A stretch of 38,540 bases of DNA from the IMG/VR virus record IMGVR_UViG_3300034374_006526, positions 1-38,540 of that record. One strand, 5' to 3'. Positions 22,801 to 30,510 of this stretch are shown here, piece by piece; position 1 is the stretch's first letter; every line of letters starts with the position of its first letter. Both the position numbers and the translations under genes were made by a program. This stretch comes from a virus. The notes under the pieces were generated by a model that was not told where the DNA came from, made no database searches, and worked only from the letters and a program-made list of their open reading frames with translations.

Positions 22801-23381
22801 CTCTAAATCAATTTATTGAAGATTTAAAACAAGAAGGTGTGATAGATCAGTTAGAAGACTCAGAAACTGGTGATGATGCAGATGGGGATGGTGATAATGT
22901 TTTAGAAATAGTTGCAGGTACAGGTTTAAGTGTAACTATTAAATCAAAAGATGGAACACCACCCGCAGATATTGTTATAGGTAATGATCCTAATCCGAAC
23001 AATAAGATAGAGTATAAAATTAAGATAGGTTCTAAAGAAAAAGAAAACACTACAGATACAGACTCTTCTGGTTCTATTTCATTAAAAGAAATAAATGGTG
23101 ATATAGCAGACCCAACAATATTATCTACAAACGATTCAGATCTTAATGCTAAACAACAAGAATTAGAAACTGCAAAAGATAATTTCAAAACATTTAAGAC
23201 ACAACAATATAAAAAAGCATATAATAAAGCTATCGAATCATTAAAGGATCAAGAAAAGAAAAATAAAGATTATACTAAACGCACAGAAGATAAAGTTAGA
23301 GTTGTCGCCTTTTTAAGTGAAAATAAGAGTAAAACTAAAATCACTAAAACATTTACAATAACAAAAGATGGTTTAACTTAA
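19845..23381 (+). CDS. Large baseplate protein with OmpA-like segment
   Basis: An 1178-residue protein directly after the tape measure, where T4-type phages place tube-initiator and baseplate genes. Residues about 490-590 hold a structural motif common in T4-like virions (R-I-M-W-F-P-P-Y-D-L-T-F, later GRNEPVYTYNNVTRTGSLSF and VDHPRVI). Residues about 660-770 look like an OmpA-type peptidoglycan-binding domain: IKVTVDGYSG, a long Asn/Lys helix, D-R-A-T-E-V-R-N-E-L-R-N-Q-L-G, then AYVEITYQND. Residues about 850-960 form a second conserved block (ICILRIGDFYYTKIAIQSL, then DLNPEGIGVQPMIA, then RLQNAVSFNYYANTEIYD). The C-terminus is a charged, coiled tail. The domain order suggests a baseplate protein that reaches the cell wall. 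The OmpA call rests on pattern only. Confidence 0.7.
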   Translation: MAGILDHQGIFYQQGVLSTQQFRDSILGRNLPPPVNETLTQSGLVSKLDDIGRVINVPIFGTGDENIPIHYDEDKKMFPLGTFFRTTQNVNLNPYSPQNDEYVTYNLTIPPTLPKPVPEEFGERERKPYPTSYSSDRFGLIPNGDSVGVELPFNVIDNYKGLNFQSETSLGLVGGVELENSIINKIAQVEDEANPNTDSTGYITEPLGNIVDNYVNKLRGNPVISDSLPNDAIGWNEYNSSNKIPGGDPDAQEGVEPTMGVEIRMGSLLERTSLSQVQFTFELLNRNSYRPLYNDRRLQGTSEEGTNGRYYIGSEKSTNRGALITKTFDSSDFNGDVDTSGNGQRTDIEGVGEPFGEPNKFFWTTGGEQNFNEKTLLYKTQQLVDNNQDGVYINQTKKFFKDKKQNRLISRGNAISESLLIDAEANGNYCRVWTVNDRYNYRNAIRNTGLFTSPKGNKGFSTTSIKKSLSVLTDAGQPKYYPTLEDSTSTKKKFMLSIENLAWSDNLADLPVSEIGPGDKLTGNKGRIMWFPPYDLTFDENTSANWNKTDFIGRNEPVYTYNNVTRTGSLSFKIVVDHPRVINGYRGKSNNLIERFLAGCVAPDDFLNALDNTVSQGDKDEILKKLNEKKTQKVDNSSETFKEEANLEYNCPTDNSECNASDKVYDENQLNTIVSKIQGQLDKLVGTDNPSIKVTVDGYSGKEEKRKEGLNLNQKTKEAQKDADDRATEVRNELRNQLGTKNIKYVKNGVVRDGTEAYVEITYQNDSESAKSAQAKKEEQKNAAGTYDPEDIKLIDSILIDESAYFDFIDENYPNYFKTISEKIKYFNPTFHSITPEGLNSRLTFLNQCLRQGPSIYDKGDDIRPQNLSFGRPPICILRIGDFYYTKIAIQSLSVSYDAGGGIKYDLNPEGIGVQPMIATVQMSIDLIGGQSLNGPINRLQNAVSFNYYANTEIYDPRSDTIKNGKIVDGLKLGEVRKEGLGGQEALNQFIEDLKQEGVIDQLEDSETGDDADGDGDNVLEIVAGTGLSVTIKSKDGTPPADIVIGNDPNPNNKIEYKIKIGSKEKENTTDTDSSGSISLKEINGDIADPTILSTNDSDLNAKQQELETAKDNFKTFKTQQYKKAYNKAIESLKDQEKKNKDYTKRTEDKVRVVAFLSENKSKTKITKTFTITKDGLT

Positions 23382-23386
23382 AATAG

Positions 23387-23710
23387 ATGGGAAAAGAATA
23401 TTATGATAGATATCAAAGTTTTAAAGTAGACGGTACTTATAAACCACTACCTTTTATAAAGTTAGACCCGAAATCTACAGATAAAAGTGTTGTTTATAGA
23501 TCAGAATTTAGTAGATTAGATAGATTAAGTCAAAAATATTATGATAATCCATATCATGGTTGGTTAATATTATTAGCCAATCCACAATATGGTGGAGTAG
23601 AAGAAAACATTCCAAATAATGAAATAATAGTAATACCTTTCCCCTTTAGAGATAGTTTACAACAATACATTGATAAAGTAGAAGAGTATAGAACTCTATA
23701 TGGTATTTAA
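23387..23710 (+). CDS. Small baseplate protein, LysM/gp53-like
   Basis: A 107-residue protein 5 bases after the large baseplate gene. The central motif (S-R-L-D-R-L-S-Q-K-Y-Y-D-N-P-Y-H-G-W-L-I, then LLANPQYGG, then N-N-E-I-I-V-I-P-F-P) follows the 'D-x-L-A-x-x-Y-Y-x-x-P-x-x-W-x-I-x-x-x-N' pattern of LysM-like tail proteins, which includes T4 gp53 and the P2 gpX family. The N-terminal part (YYDRYQSFKVDGTYKPLPFI) resembles the start of gp53-type wedge proteins. It probably links baseplate wedge and hub. The short distance to both neighbours makes it part of one baseplate operon. Confidence 0.7.
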   Translation: MGKEYYDRYQSFKVDGTYKPLPFIKLDPKSTDKSVVYRSEFSRLDRLSQKYYDNPYHGWLILLANPQYGGVEENIPNNEIIVIPFPFRDSLQQYIDKVEEYRTLYGI

Positions 23711-23721
23711 AATATAGTTTT

Positions 23722-26700
23722 ATGGGTGACGGTGTAGAAGAAATAGGTACAGGTACTGGTAATGGAAAAGTATTTGTTGTTGATACGGTTTTACCGAACA
23801 ACGGAATACATCCTGCGGAAGATATGTTTATATATGTAAAGTTTTCCGCATTCCCAAAAAGTAGGGTTACTTATAATGGTGACGATTTTTTAAAATTTGG
23901 TGTTGAGGATGAAGTTAATTTTATTTCTACAAAAATAAAATATAATACTGAAGGTAAATTAGACCCTAAAGAACAAAACACATATGCAACAACTAATTGG
24001 ACAGAGATTGGTGGTTTTACAAACGCAAATACTACAAGTGGTGGTATTCTTGAAGGTTTTGGTATTAAGTCTATTAGTATAAAATATGATGCAAGTTTAG
24101 TACCTAGAGTAGATATAACATTTACAGATGTTAGAGGAGGCGCATTATTTGACACAATTACTAATAATGATATATTATCACCTTATGCGGTATTTTTCAA
24201 ATTGCCTTATCCGTTATTTAAATTATCTGTTAAAGGATATTTTGGGCAAAAAGTAGATTTTTGTTTACATATGTTAAATTGGACATCTAATTTTGATGGT
24301 AGTACAGGTAATTTTGATATTACTGCAAATTTTGTAGGATATCAACAAGCATTCTTAAATGATATGGTATTGGGTAATATTATAGGTGCGGTAAATACTG
24401 AAGAAGGGTTTCAAAAATTAAATGATATATTTAATAGATCGGAAAGTGAAGAGTTAAGTAAACAAAAAACATTAGGAATAAGAAAAATAGACGACTTTTT
24501 TGTAAAAATTTCTAACCTAACAGTAGAAACAGAATCAATTAAATTAGACAGTGATAATTTTTCTTTATTAAAGTTTTTAAATACAAAGTTAAATTTATTA
24601 AAAAACATTCAATCATTTTTAGGTACCCCCATTTCAAAACAAAGTGACCAACAAAGTAAATCGACAGACGGATTTACTTTTAAAGGAGAGAATAGTACAC
24701 AAAAAGAATATTTAAAAATAAAAAATGATAAAACACAAATAGAAACTTCTAATATTGATTCACTAGGTGTTTTAAATTTAAGTAACAATTATTGGTCTAT
24801 TAGAGATTATCTTTTAATTAATATTGTTAATTTATCTGATTATAAAAATTACATAATTCAGTTAGATGATGCGATGAAAACATATCAAGAATATGTCGCA
24901 TCTAATGAAGACGTGAAACAAAATTCTAAAAATAGTTTACAAAAATTAAAAAACAAAAATAGTGAAAAAATAAAAAATATTGGATCAGGTATTTCATCAG
25001 TATTTAATTTTTTAGAAAAAGACACAAAAGAAAATGATTTTTTAAAATTATTTGATTTAAATAATGGAACAGATAGTTGGAAAAGGTATATAATACCTAC
25101 ACAAGTAAATGATTTAACTAACAATAATTTTGTTCTCAGTAATGTTTTGGAAGAAATGTATACTGAAAACAGTTCTTTAGGTATATACCTTAAAAAAAAT
25201 TATGAAAATGATAAGTCGGGGGTTAATAGTGACTTTGATGTAGAAAATTTTAAGTTTGAGGTAGAAGATGGTAGTTTTTTCAATGCGACAATGTTAAATC
25301 AAACTAAAGTAATTGTAGTAGATTTTAGAGAAATAAGAGCAACATTACAAGATCAGATTAATGATTTAGAAAGTATCATTGAAACCCAAAGAGAAATTGT
25401 ACAAGTAGAAAGTAATGATATTTTATTCGAAAATTTCCAAAAAAATAATGGATTTTTACCAAACATAAAAAATTGTTTTGAAATTATTGCTAATAATACG
25501 CAAGCGATGGTTGAAACAATATCTGAAATAACAAAAAAATCAGAAAAAGTAAGTACTAATGGTAGGAAAAATATATTGAATAGATATAGAACAGATATAC
25601 CAGATAGTTTATTAAATGGTAATGAAAATAGTGTTGCTTGGCCAACAATTTATAGAGAAAATGGAGATGAATCTATACAAGAAATATATATTGGGGAAAT
25701 TAAAGAAGCTAGAAGAACAGATTTTCCAGAGTATGATTTTGTTGAAAGGGTTTTTGAAAACTTTATTAAAAGAAAAAGTGACTTACAACAAATTTCGGTA
25801 AATAAAAAAAGTATAATTGATACAGATAATTGGTTTCCTATAAACCCAATTGACTACCAACAAAACCCATATCTATTGTTTAGAAGTTACAACGATGAAC
25901 CAACAGTAAAAGAAAACTTTATATCCACTACTTTTGAGAGGTTAAGTATATTAGAAAATTATTCACTTTTTAATAGTAAAACAGGTGGATCTTACGAAAA
26001 TTATGGTAAATTCGATGCGTTAAATGCTTATGAGACATTAAAAATAGATAATACTAAATTATTGTTAATAAAAAATGTTTTAGAACAAATGAAGTCAGGT
26101 AATTTTACTACTAATGATTACATAACTAAAAGTAAGTTTTATAGAGACAATATAGTTATAAAAGGTATTGGTGTAGGACAACCATCTTTTAAAGAACCAT
26201 TAAAATTTGGAAGTTATTTGTTGGGAGAAGATAGGGATAACCCTTCTATAGATTTTATATTATTTGATGAAAACGATATAATCAATAACGCTAAAAAAAT
26301 TACTACTAAAATAAAAGAAACTGATGAGTATAATAATATAACAAATGTTGACAATGGTAATGCAAATGATATACAAACCACAGGTTCTTTATATTATAAA
26401 ACTTTTTACAATTATAATAATTTAACTACCAACAATACTATAAATGTATGGGATAAAAATGTTGGAAAAAATATTATTACATCTAACGATAACAAATTTG
26501 ATACATTATCTAAAACTAAAATATCGGATATTAATATAAGTGGTAAAACTAATCAAGTAGGAGAATATTTAAATGTAACACAATTTAATCCTAATAACAA
26601 AACCGAGGAATTTGAAAGTGAGTTGGTTGGTGGAGAATTCTATAACCAACAATCAAAAGAATCGAAAGCTTATTTATTGTTATCTACATTTCCGTTTAGA

Positions 26701-29262
26701 AATTTTAAAGAGGGGTTTTTAGATTCTGTTTTCTATAGTGCTCCCACATACAACGGTGCGAGAATAGTACAACTACCTTCATTATATGTCTATTTTATTG
26801 GTGGTTTATTATGGAGATATAGTCAAAGCGTTGATCCAATAAAATTTACAGGTAAATACAGTATTTTTGACACACCTAAAAACGAGTATTTATCCAAAAT
26901 GACATACTTAGGATATGGTAGTAATGTAGATAAATCTAAAATTAAAAGTGTTCCTATAGAAGATAGTTTACTGAAATTACCTGTAAGTGTTAAAAATGCA
27001 TTTATAAATGAATTTAAAAGTTTTGTTTCTATTAATTTCGGTACTAGTCAGAATCCAGGTAAATTCGAAGTGAATATAGTAGAATATACTGATGAGGCGT
27101 TTGGGGAAAATAATAATAAACGAGGTGCTAATTTTATTTTAAACCAAATAAAAGAAGTTAAAAATTTAATAATATTAAAACCAAATGTTTTTAATCCTAA
27201 ACCACAAGAAAACGATCCTTTTTCTATAAGTATAAGTTCGTATAATAAATATATTTCTGAATTTAAAAGTGTTTTTGATTCCCTAACTTCTAAAGATAAT
27301 AATACAGGAGAAAAAAATACTGAAGACGATAAGAAGAAAAATCAAAATAATTTAATAAAATTAGAAATATATAATTATTTTAAAAATATAAATAACAAAT
27401 GGATATCGTCAAACGATAAAAGTTTTTCTTTATGCGGTAATGATAATAAACAAAAAGACTTAATTAAATATTTTAAGTTTATTGATAGAGGGTGGAGAGA
27501 TATAGGTAGTGAAGTTACAATAAATCTTAAAAGCTTGTTAAATACTAGTAAAGATTTAGATAATAGTATATACCTTATGATGTCTCAAATATTAAGAGAT
27601 AACAATTTTTTATTTCAAATATTACCTACATACATTAATTATAAAAATGCTACAGAAATTAGTAAAATATTTAAACCACAAGTTAATATAAGTGATAATA
27701 GTGCTTCTGGACCTATATTTTGTGGAATATATGTTGGTGGTGTTTCTGAATATTTAGATATAAAAGAAAGGGATAATTATTACTTTAATAATGATGGTTA
27801 TTCATTTAAAAATGGAGAAATTCCACCTGATATGTTAGACACTAAAAAAGCAACAGACTCAAATCAAGAAGAATACTCCTTAGTTGCATTTAGAGTTGCT
27901 TTTGGTGCACAAAATCAAACTATATTTACCGATGTTTCTTTAAGTCAACAAGAACATAAAGAAACTGCAGAATATTTCTCAGTACTTAGTGATACAATCG
28001 ATAAGAGGGGAGCCACACAAGCTTCAAATGTTGGTACTAACCTATTAAGGTTATTTAAAACTAGGTCGTATACTTGTAGTGTAAACGCATTAGGTTGTAT
28101 GAATATACAACCATTAATGTATTTTGATTTACAAAATGTACCATTTTTTAATGGGGCTTATTTAATTACTAGTGTTGATCATAGTATCAGTCCTAACCAT
28201 ATGACAACTAGTTTTAAAGGTTTAAGACAATCACAATATCAGACTAAACCATCAACAGAAATATTAACTACTCAGGATTTAGATTTAAGTGCGACAGATT
28301 CAACACCTAGAATACAATTTACTAATTTAAATTCTACAGATGTACTTTATAGAATAGGTATTAGAGACGAAGTTGCGAATCAACCATTTGACTTTACACA
28401 AATAACACAAGCCAATTTAGAATTGATAGGTGTACCTAATAGTATTATACAGTCTTCAGATATACTAAACAATTTTGAGAGCACCCTAACATCAAATGGA
28501 ATAGTCAGTAACTCACAAGTTACTATGTTTCTATCAAACATTTTAGCACAATCAAACAATTTAAAAAACAATCAATTAAATTGGTCAGAAGGTGAATACC
28601 AAAAGAACGAAGTTAAATTCCCAACATCTTCAGAATTTTCAGGATCTACGGTAAGATATAATAGTTCTAGTATTGAAGTGGTTTCGGGAGATGATAATAA
28701 ATATTTTTCTGTGACACCTACAACTTCTGGGGAAACGCAACAAGGATATAATGTAGATTTGGCATATTATTTTAGATCTTCTACAGATAATTCATTAAGT
28801 GAATGGGAAAATGTTACTTTTTCGGGTGACAAATTAACCACAAAATTATCTGGATTAACTTACTATAATATTTATAAAGGTGATGAATATAGGTATAGAC
28901 CCGCAGGTTATTTATATATGGTGGGTAGAAAACAATATTACGATTACTATGGTGAAAGTGGTTTATTAACACCACAAAATTATTACAATAATAATAAACT
29001 TTCTCTAGATGTGTCAATAAAAGTTTGGAAAAACGCAAAAGAAGTCGGTAGTACAACAGGAAAAACCGCATTTGATTATTCTTCAGAAAAAAATGAAACA
29101 GGTAATTTGGGTAGTAACGTAATGTTTTTAAAAACAAAGGAAATTTCCCAACAATACAAAGGAACTAAAAATGATACAACACTTAAAATTTTTAGAAAAG
29201 TATTAGAAACATTTGTTGATAAAAAAGATAAATTACCACTGATAGATTTATTTAACCCATAA
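23722..29262 (+). CDS. Giant baseplate hub protein with gp27/gpD-like and degenerate GH19-like domains
   Basis: An 1846-residue protein, the largest in the window. Residues about 120-220 contain a block common in large T4-like phages (DVRGGALFDTI, FFKLPYPLFKLSVKGYFGQK, then NFVGYQQAFLNDM). Residues about 1380-1500 carry a hub motif: Y-T-C-S-V-N-A-L-G-C-M-N-I-Q-P-L-M-Y-F-D-L, then F-F-N-G-A-Y-L-I-T-S-V-D-H, then H-M-T-T-S-F-K-G, as in T4 gp27 and P2 gpD. Residues about 1545-1846 look like a GH19 lysozyme: NGIVSNSQVTMFLSNIL, then Y1723-R-Y-R-P-A-G-Y-L-Y-M-V-G-R-K-Q-Y. In GH19 enzymes the first motif ends H-E, the E being catalytic; here the positions are A1609-Q1610, so activity is doubtful. 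Residues about 240-1300 are Asn/Lys-rich and of unknown fold. Confidence 0.75.
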   Translation: MGDGVEEIGTGTGNGKVFVVDTVLPNNGIHPAEDMFIYVKFSAFPKSRVTYNGDDFLKFGVEDEVNFISTKIKYNTEGKLDPKEQNTYATTNWTEIGGFTNANTTSGGILEGFGIKSISIKYDASLVPRVDITFTDVRGGALFDTITNNDILSPYAVFFKLPYPLFKLSVKGYFGQKVDFCLHMLNWTSNFDGSTGNFDITANFVGYQQAFLNDMVLGNIIGAVNTEEGFQKLNDIFNRSESEELSKQKTLGIRKIDDFFVKISNLTVETESIKLDSDNFSLLKFLNTKLNLLKNIQSFLGTPISKQSDQQSKSTDGFTFKGENSTQKEYLKIKNDKTQIETSNIDSLGVLNLSNNYWSIRDYLLINIVNLSDYKNYIIQLDDAMKTYQEYVASNEDVKQNSKNSLQKLKNKNSEKIKNIGSGISSVFNFLEKDTKENDFLKLFDLNNGTDSWKRYIIPTQVNDLTNNNFVLSNVLEEMYTENSSLGIYLKKNYENDKSGVNSDFDVENFKFEVEDGSFFNATMLNQTKVIVVDFREIRATLQDQINDLESIIETQREIVQVESNDILFENFQKNNGFLPNIKNCFEIIANNTQAMVETISEITKKSEKVSTNGRKNILNRYRTDIPDSLLNGNENSVAWPTIYRENGDESIQEIYIGEIKEARRTDFPEYDFVERVFENFIKRKSDLQQISVNKKSIIDTDNWFPINPIDYQQNPYLLFRSYNDEPTVKENFISTTFERLSILENYSLFNSKTGGSYENYGKFDALNAYETLKIDNTKLLLIKNVLEQMKSGNFTTNDYITKSKFYRDNIVIKGIGVGQPSFKEPLKFGSYLLGEDRDNPSIDFILFDENDIINNAKKITTKIKETDEYNNITNVDNGNANDIQTTGSLYYKTFYNYNNLTTNNTINVWDKNVGKNIITSNDNKFDTLSKTKISDINISGKTNQVGEYLNVTQFNPNNKTEEFESELVGGEFYNQQSKESKAYLLLSTFPFRNFKEGFLDSVFYSAPTYNGARIVQLPSLYVYFIGGLLWRYSQSVDPIKFTGKYSIFDTPKNEYLSKMTYLGYGSNVDKSKIKSVPIEDSLLKLPVSVKNAFINEFKSFVSINFGTSQNPGKFEVNIVEYTDEAFGENNNKRGANFILNQIKEVKNLIILKPNVFNPKPQENDPFSISISSYNKYISEFKSVFDSLTSKDNNTGEKNTEDDKKKNQNNLIKLEIYNYFKNINNKWISSNDKSFSLCGNDNKQKDLIKYFKFIDRGWRDIGSEVTINLKSLLNTSKDLDNSIYLMMSQILRDNNFLFQILPTYINYKNATEISKIFKPQVNISDNSASGPIFCGIYVGGVSEYLDIKERDNYYFNNDGYSFKNGEIPPDMLDTKKATDSNQEEYSLVAFRVAFGAQNQTIFTDVSLSQQEHKETAEYFSVLSDTIDKRGATQASNVGTNLLRLFKTRSYTCSVNALGCMNIQPLMYFDLQNVPFFNGAYLITSVDHSISPNHMTTSFKGLRQSQYQTKPSTEILTTQDLDLSATDSTPRIQFTNLNSTDVLYRIGIRDEVANQPFDFTQITQANLELIGVPNSIIQSSDILNNFESTLTSNGIVSNSQVTMFLSNILAQSNNLKNNQLNWSEGEYQKNEVKFPTSSEFSGSTVRYNSSSIEVVSGDDNKYFSVTPTTSGETQQGYNVDLAYYFRSSTDNSLSEWENVTFSGDKLTTKLSGLTYYNIYKGDEYRYRPAGYLYMVGRKQYYDYYGESGLLTPQNYYNNNKLSLDVSIKVWKNAKEVGSTTGKTAFDYSSEKNETGNLGSNVMFLKTKEISQQYKGTKNDTTLKIFRKVLETFVDKKDKLPLIDLFNP

Positions 29263-29293
29263 TTGTATTTTTTAAAAAAAATTATTATATTTG
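29263..29293 (+). promoter_or_regulatory. Bacteroidota-type promoter (TTG-N20-TATATTTG)
   Basis: TTG at 29263-29265 and TATATTTG at 29286-29293 are separated by 20 bases, a full match to the host primary-sigma consensus. The next gene starts only 4 bases further on. Confidence 0.65.
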
Positions 29294-29297
29294 TAAT

Positions 29298-29900
29298 ATG
29301 TATGTTGGAAATATAGTAACAAGTTTTAATTTGGAGTTAGAAAACTTTAAGATTTGTCGTAAGTTAGATACCATTGACGATAGGTTACCTACGTTAATTA
29401 TAGGTTGGGAAAAAACAAAAGAACTTGTTGAAGATGGGGTATCTATTTTACACAAACAAATTAATTCTAAATTATTTTGGACTTTCACAACAAAAGAAAG
29501 AAAATCAGAATATGAATCAGATTTAGATTCATTTATTTCTTTTTGTTATAATTCTTTTGGGGAAAACATCCCATATGTTTATTTGGACTTGTTATATGGT
29601 AAAAAAATGGTAAACTTTAGAATTATAAGAAAAATATTGAGTTTAAAAAACCCAACTACCTATATTTCACCTAATGATATGATTTATATATATGGTGAAA
29701 ACTTAATATTTGGTATAGATTTGAATGTATTATCTTTAATTGAAGGTAAAAAAGAAAAAATAATTAAAACGATTAAAAACTTATCGAATAATACTTTGAT
29801 AGATTCTGAGATATTTAATAAATGTAAGGATTTTATTTATAAAATAAAAAACAAAAACAGATATATTCCCTACATTTATACTTATGGAATCGAACAATAA
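29298..29900 (+). CDS. Unknown protein behind a host-type promoter
   Basis: A 200-residue protein. It begins MYVGNIVTSFNLELENFKI and has segments RLPTLIIGWEKTKELVEDG and IPYVYLDLLYGKKMVNFRI, with alternating strands and helices like a small nuclease-type or nucleotide-binding fold. No catalytic motif is recognisable, and the rest is Lys/Ile/Asn-rich. Its start lies 4 bases after the -7 element, so the message would be leaderless or nearly so. Its end overlaps the next gene by 17 bases, implying coupled translation. The host-type promoter suggests early or middle expression. The function is unknown. Confidence 0.6.
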   Translation: MYVGNIVTSFNLELENFKICRKLDTIDDRLPTLIIGWEKTKELVEDGVSILHKQINSKLFWTFTTKERKSEYESDLDSFISFCYNSFGENIPYVYLDLLYGKKMVNFRIIRKILSLKNPTTYISPNDMIYIYGENLIFGIDLNVLSLIEGKKEKIIKTIKNLSNNTLIDSEIFNKCKDFIYKIKNKNRYIPYIYTYGIEQ

Positions 29901-30294
29901 AATTATAACGCTAGCGTCTTTTGTATATTTGGATAAAATAGATAGTTTTAAGAAATATCTATACAACAGATTTAAAATATTAGATAAAAACATTTTCCAG
30001 TATACCTTTAACGAAGAAGACAAAAAGATTTTAACCTTTATGGTTAGATTAAATCAAGGTCAAAGAGTTGACACAAATTCATTTTACCCACCGACTATTA
30101 TTGTACATAAAAAAGGAGAATGTTTCTATACGATCAACGCACTTAATCAATTAATTGAAATTATAAGTGATACTGATAGTGGGAACATAAATCATCAAGA
30201 TGTAAAAATAGATTGGGACAATTATCAAAATAAAATGTTAATTATTAAAAATGAAGAATTAAAAATATTGACAATTAATAGAGATTTTTCCTAA
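29884..30294 (+). CDS. Unknown protein, weak RegA-like resemblance
   Basis: A 136-residue protein that overlaps the preceding gene by 17 bases. It has an N-terminal helix (DSFKKYLYNRFKILDKN), a strand IIVHKKGECFYTINALNQL and a C-terminal strand MLIIKNEELKILTI. The central T-I-I-V-H-K-K-G-x-x-F-Y-x-I-x-x-L segment recalls the 'HILHKRGxYYIxHFKEL' segment of the T4 translational repressor RegA, and size and layout are similar. The match is short, and much of the rest differs, so this is only a hint. Coupling with the previous gene and the host-type promoter would suit an early regulator. An unrelated fold is equally possible. Confidence 0.55.
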   Translation: MESNNKIITLASFVYLDKIDSFKKYLYNRFKILDKNIFQYTFNEEDKKILTFMVRLNQGQRVDTNSFYPPTIIVHKKGECFYTINALNQLIEIISDTDSGNINHQDVKIDWDNYQNKMLIIKNEELKILTINRDFS

Positions 30295-30301
30295 TTTCTT
30301 A

Positions 30302-30309
30302 ATATTTAT
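30302..30309 (+). promoter_or_regulatory. Candidate late promoter (ATATTTAT)
   Basis: ATATTTAT lies 14 bases before the ATG of the 61-residue protein. It heads a two-gene unit that ends at the terminator at 31279. Confidence 0.5.
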
Positions 30310-30323
30310 AAATAAAAAGTATT

Positions 30324-30509
30324 ATGGAAACTAAAAAAGATACTAAGGAAAAAGAAACTTTGGAAAATAAATTAGATAATTTTCTTAATGACACCAATAA
30401 ACAAAAAGAGTGTGAAGGTGATGAATGTTTAATTAATGACGGAAAAGAAATCGTTGAAAGAGTAAACAAAGTTTATAAGACTAATGATGGTAGACAACTA
30501 TTAATGTAA
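30324..30509 (+). CDS. Small charged protein, possible head-core component
   Basis: A 61-residue protein, highly charged throughout (METKKDTKEKETLENKL, then ECEGDECLINDGKEIVERV). It is expected to be helical in its first half and carries two Cys in the motif ECEGDEC, which could bind a metal or form a disulphide. It lies one base ahead of the acidic 248-residue gene and shares its candidate late promoter. T4 head cores contain small charged proteins next to scaffold genes, so a head-assembly role is possible, but no sequence family is recognised. Confidence 0.55.
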   Translation: METKKDTKEKETLENKLDNFLNDTNKQKECEGDECLINDGKEIVERVNKVYKTNDGRQLLM

Positions 30510-30510
30510 T

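Noticed and set aside
28814-29137. 107-residue minus-strand frame opposite the hub gene
   Set aside because: It is an overlapping shadow with Tyr/His/Leu-rich low-complexity translation and no upstream signals.
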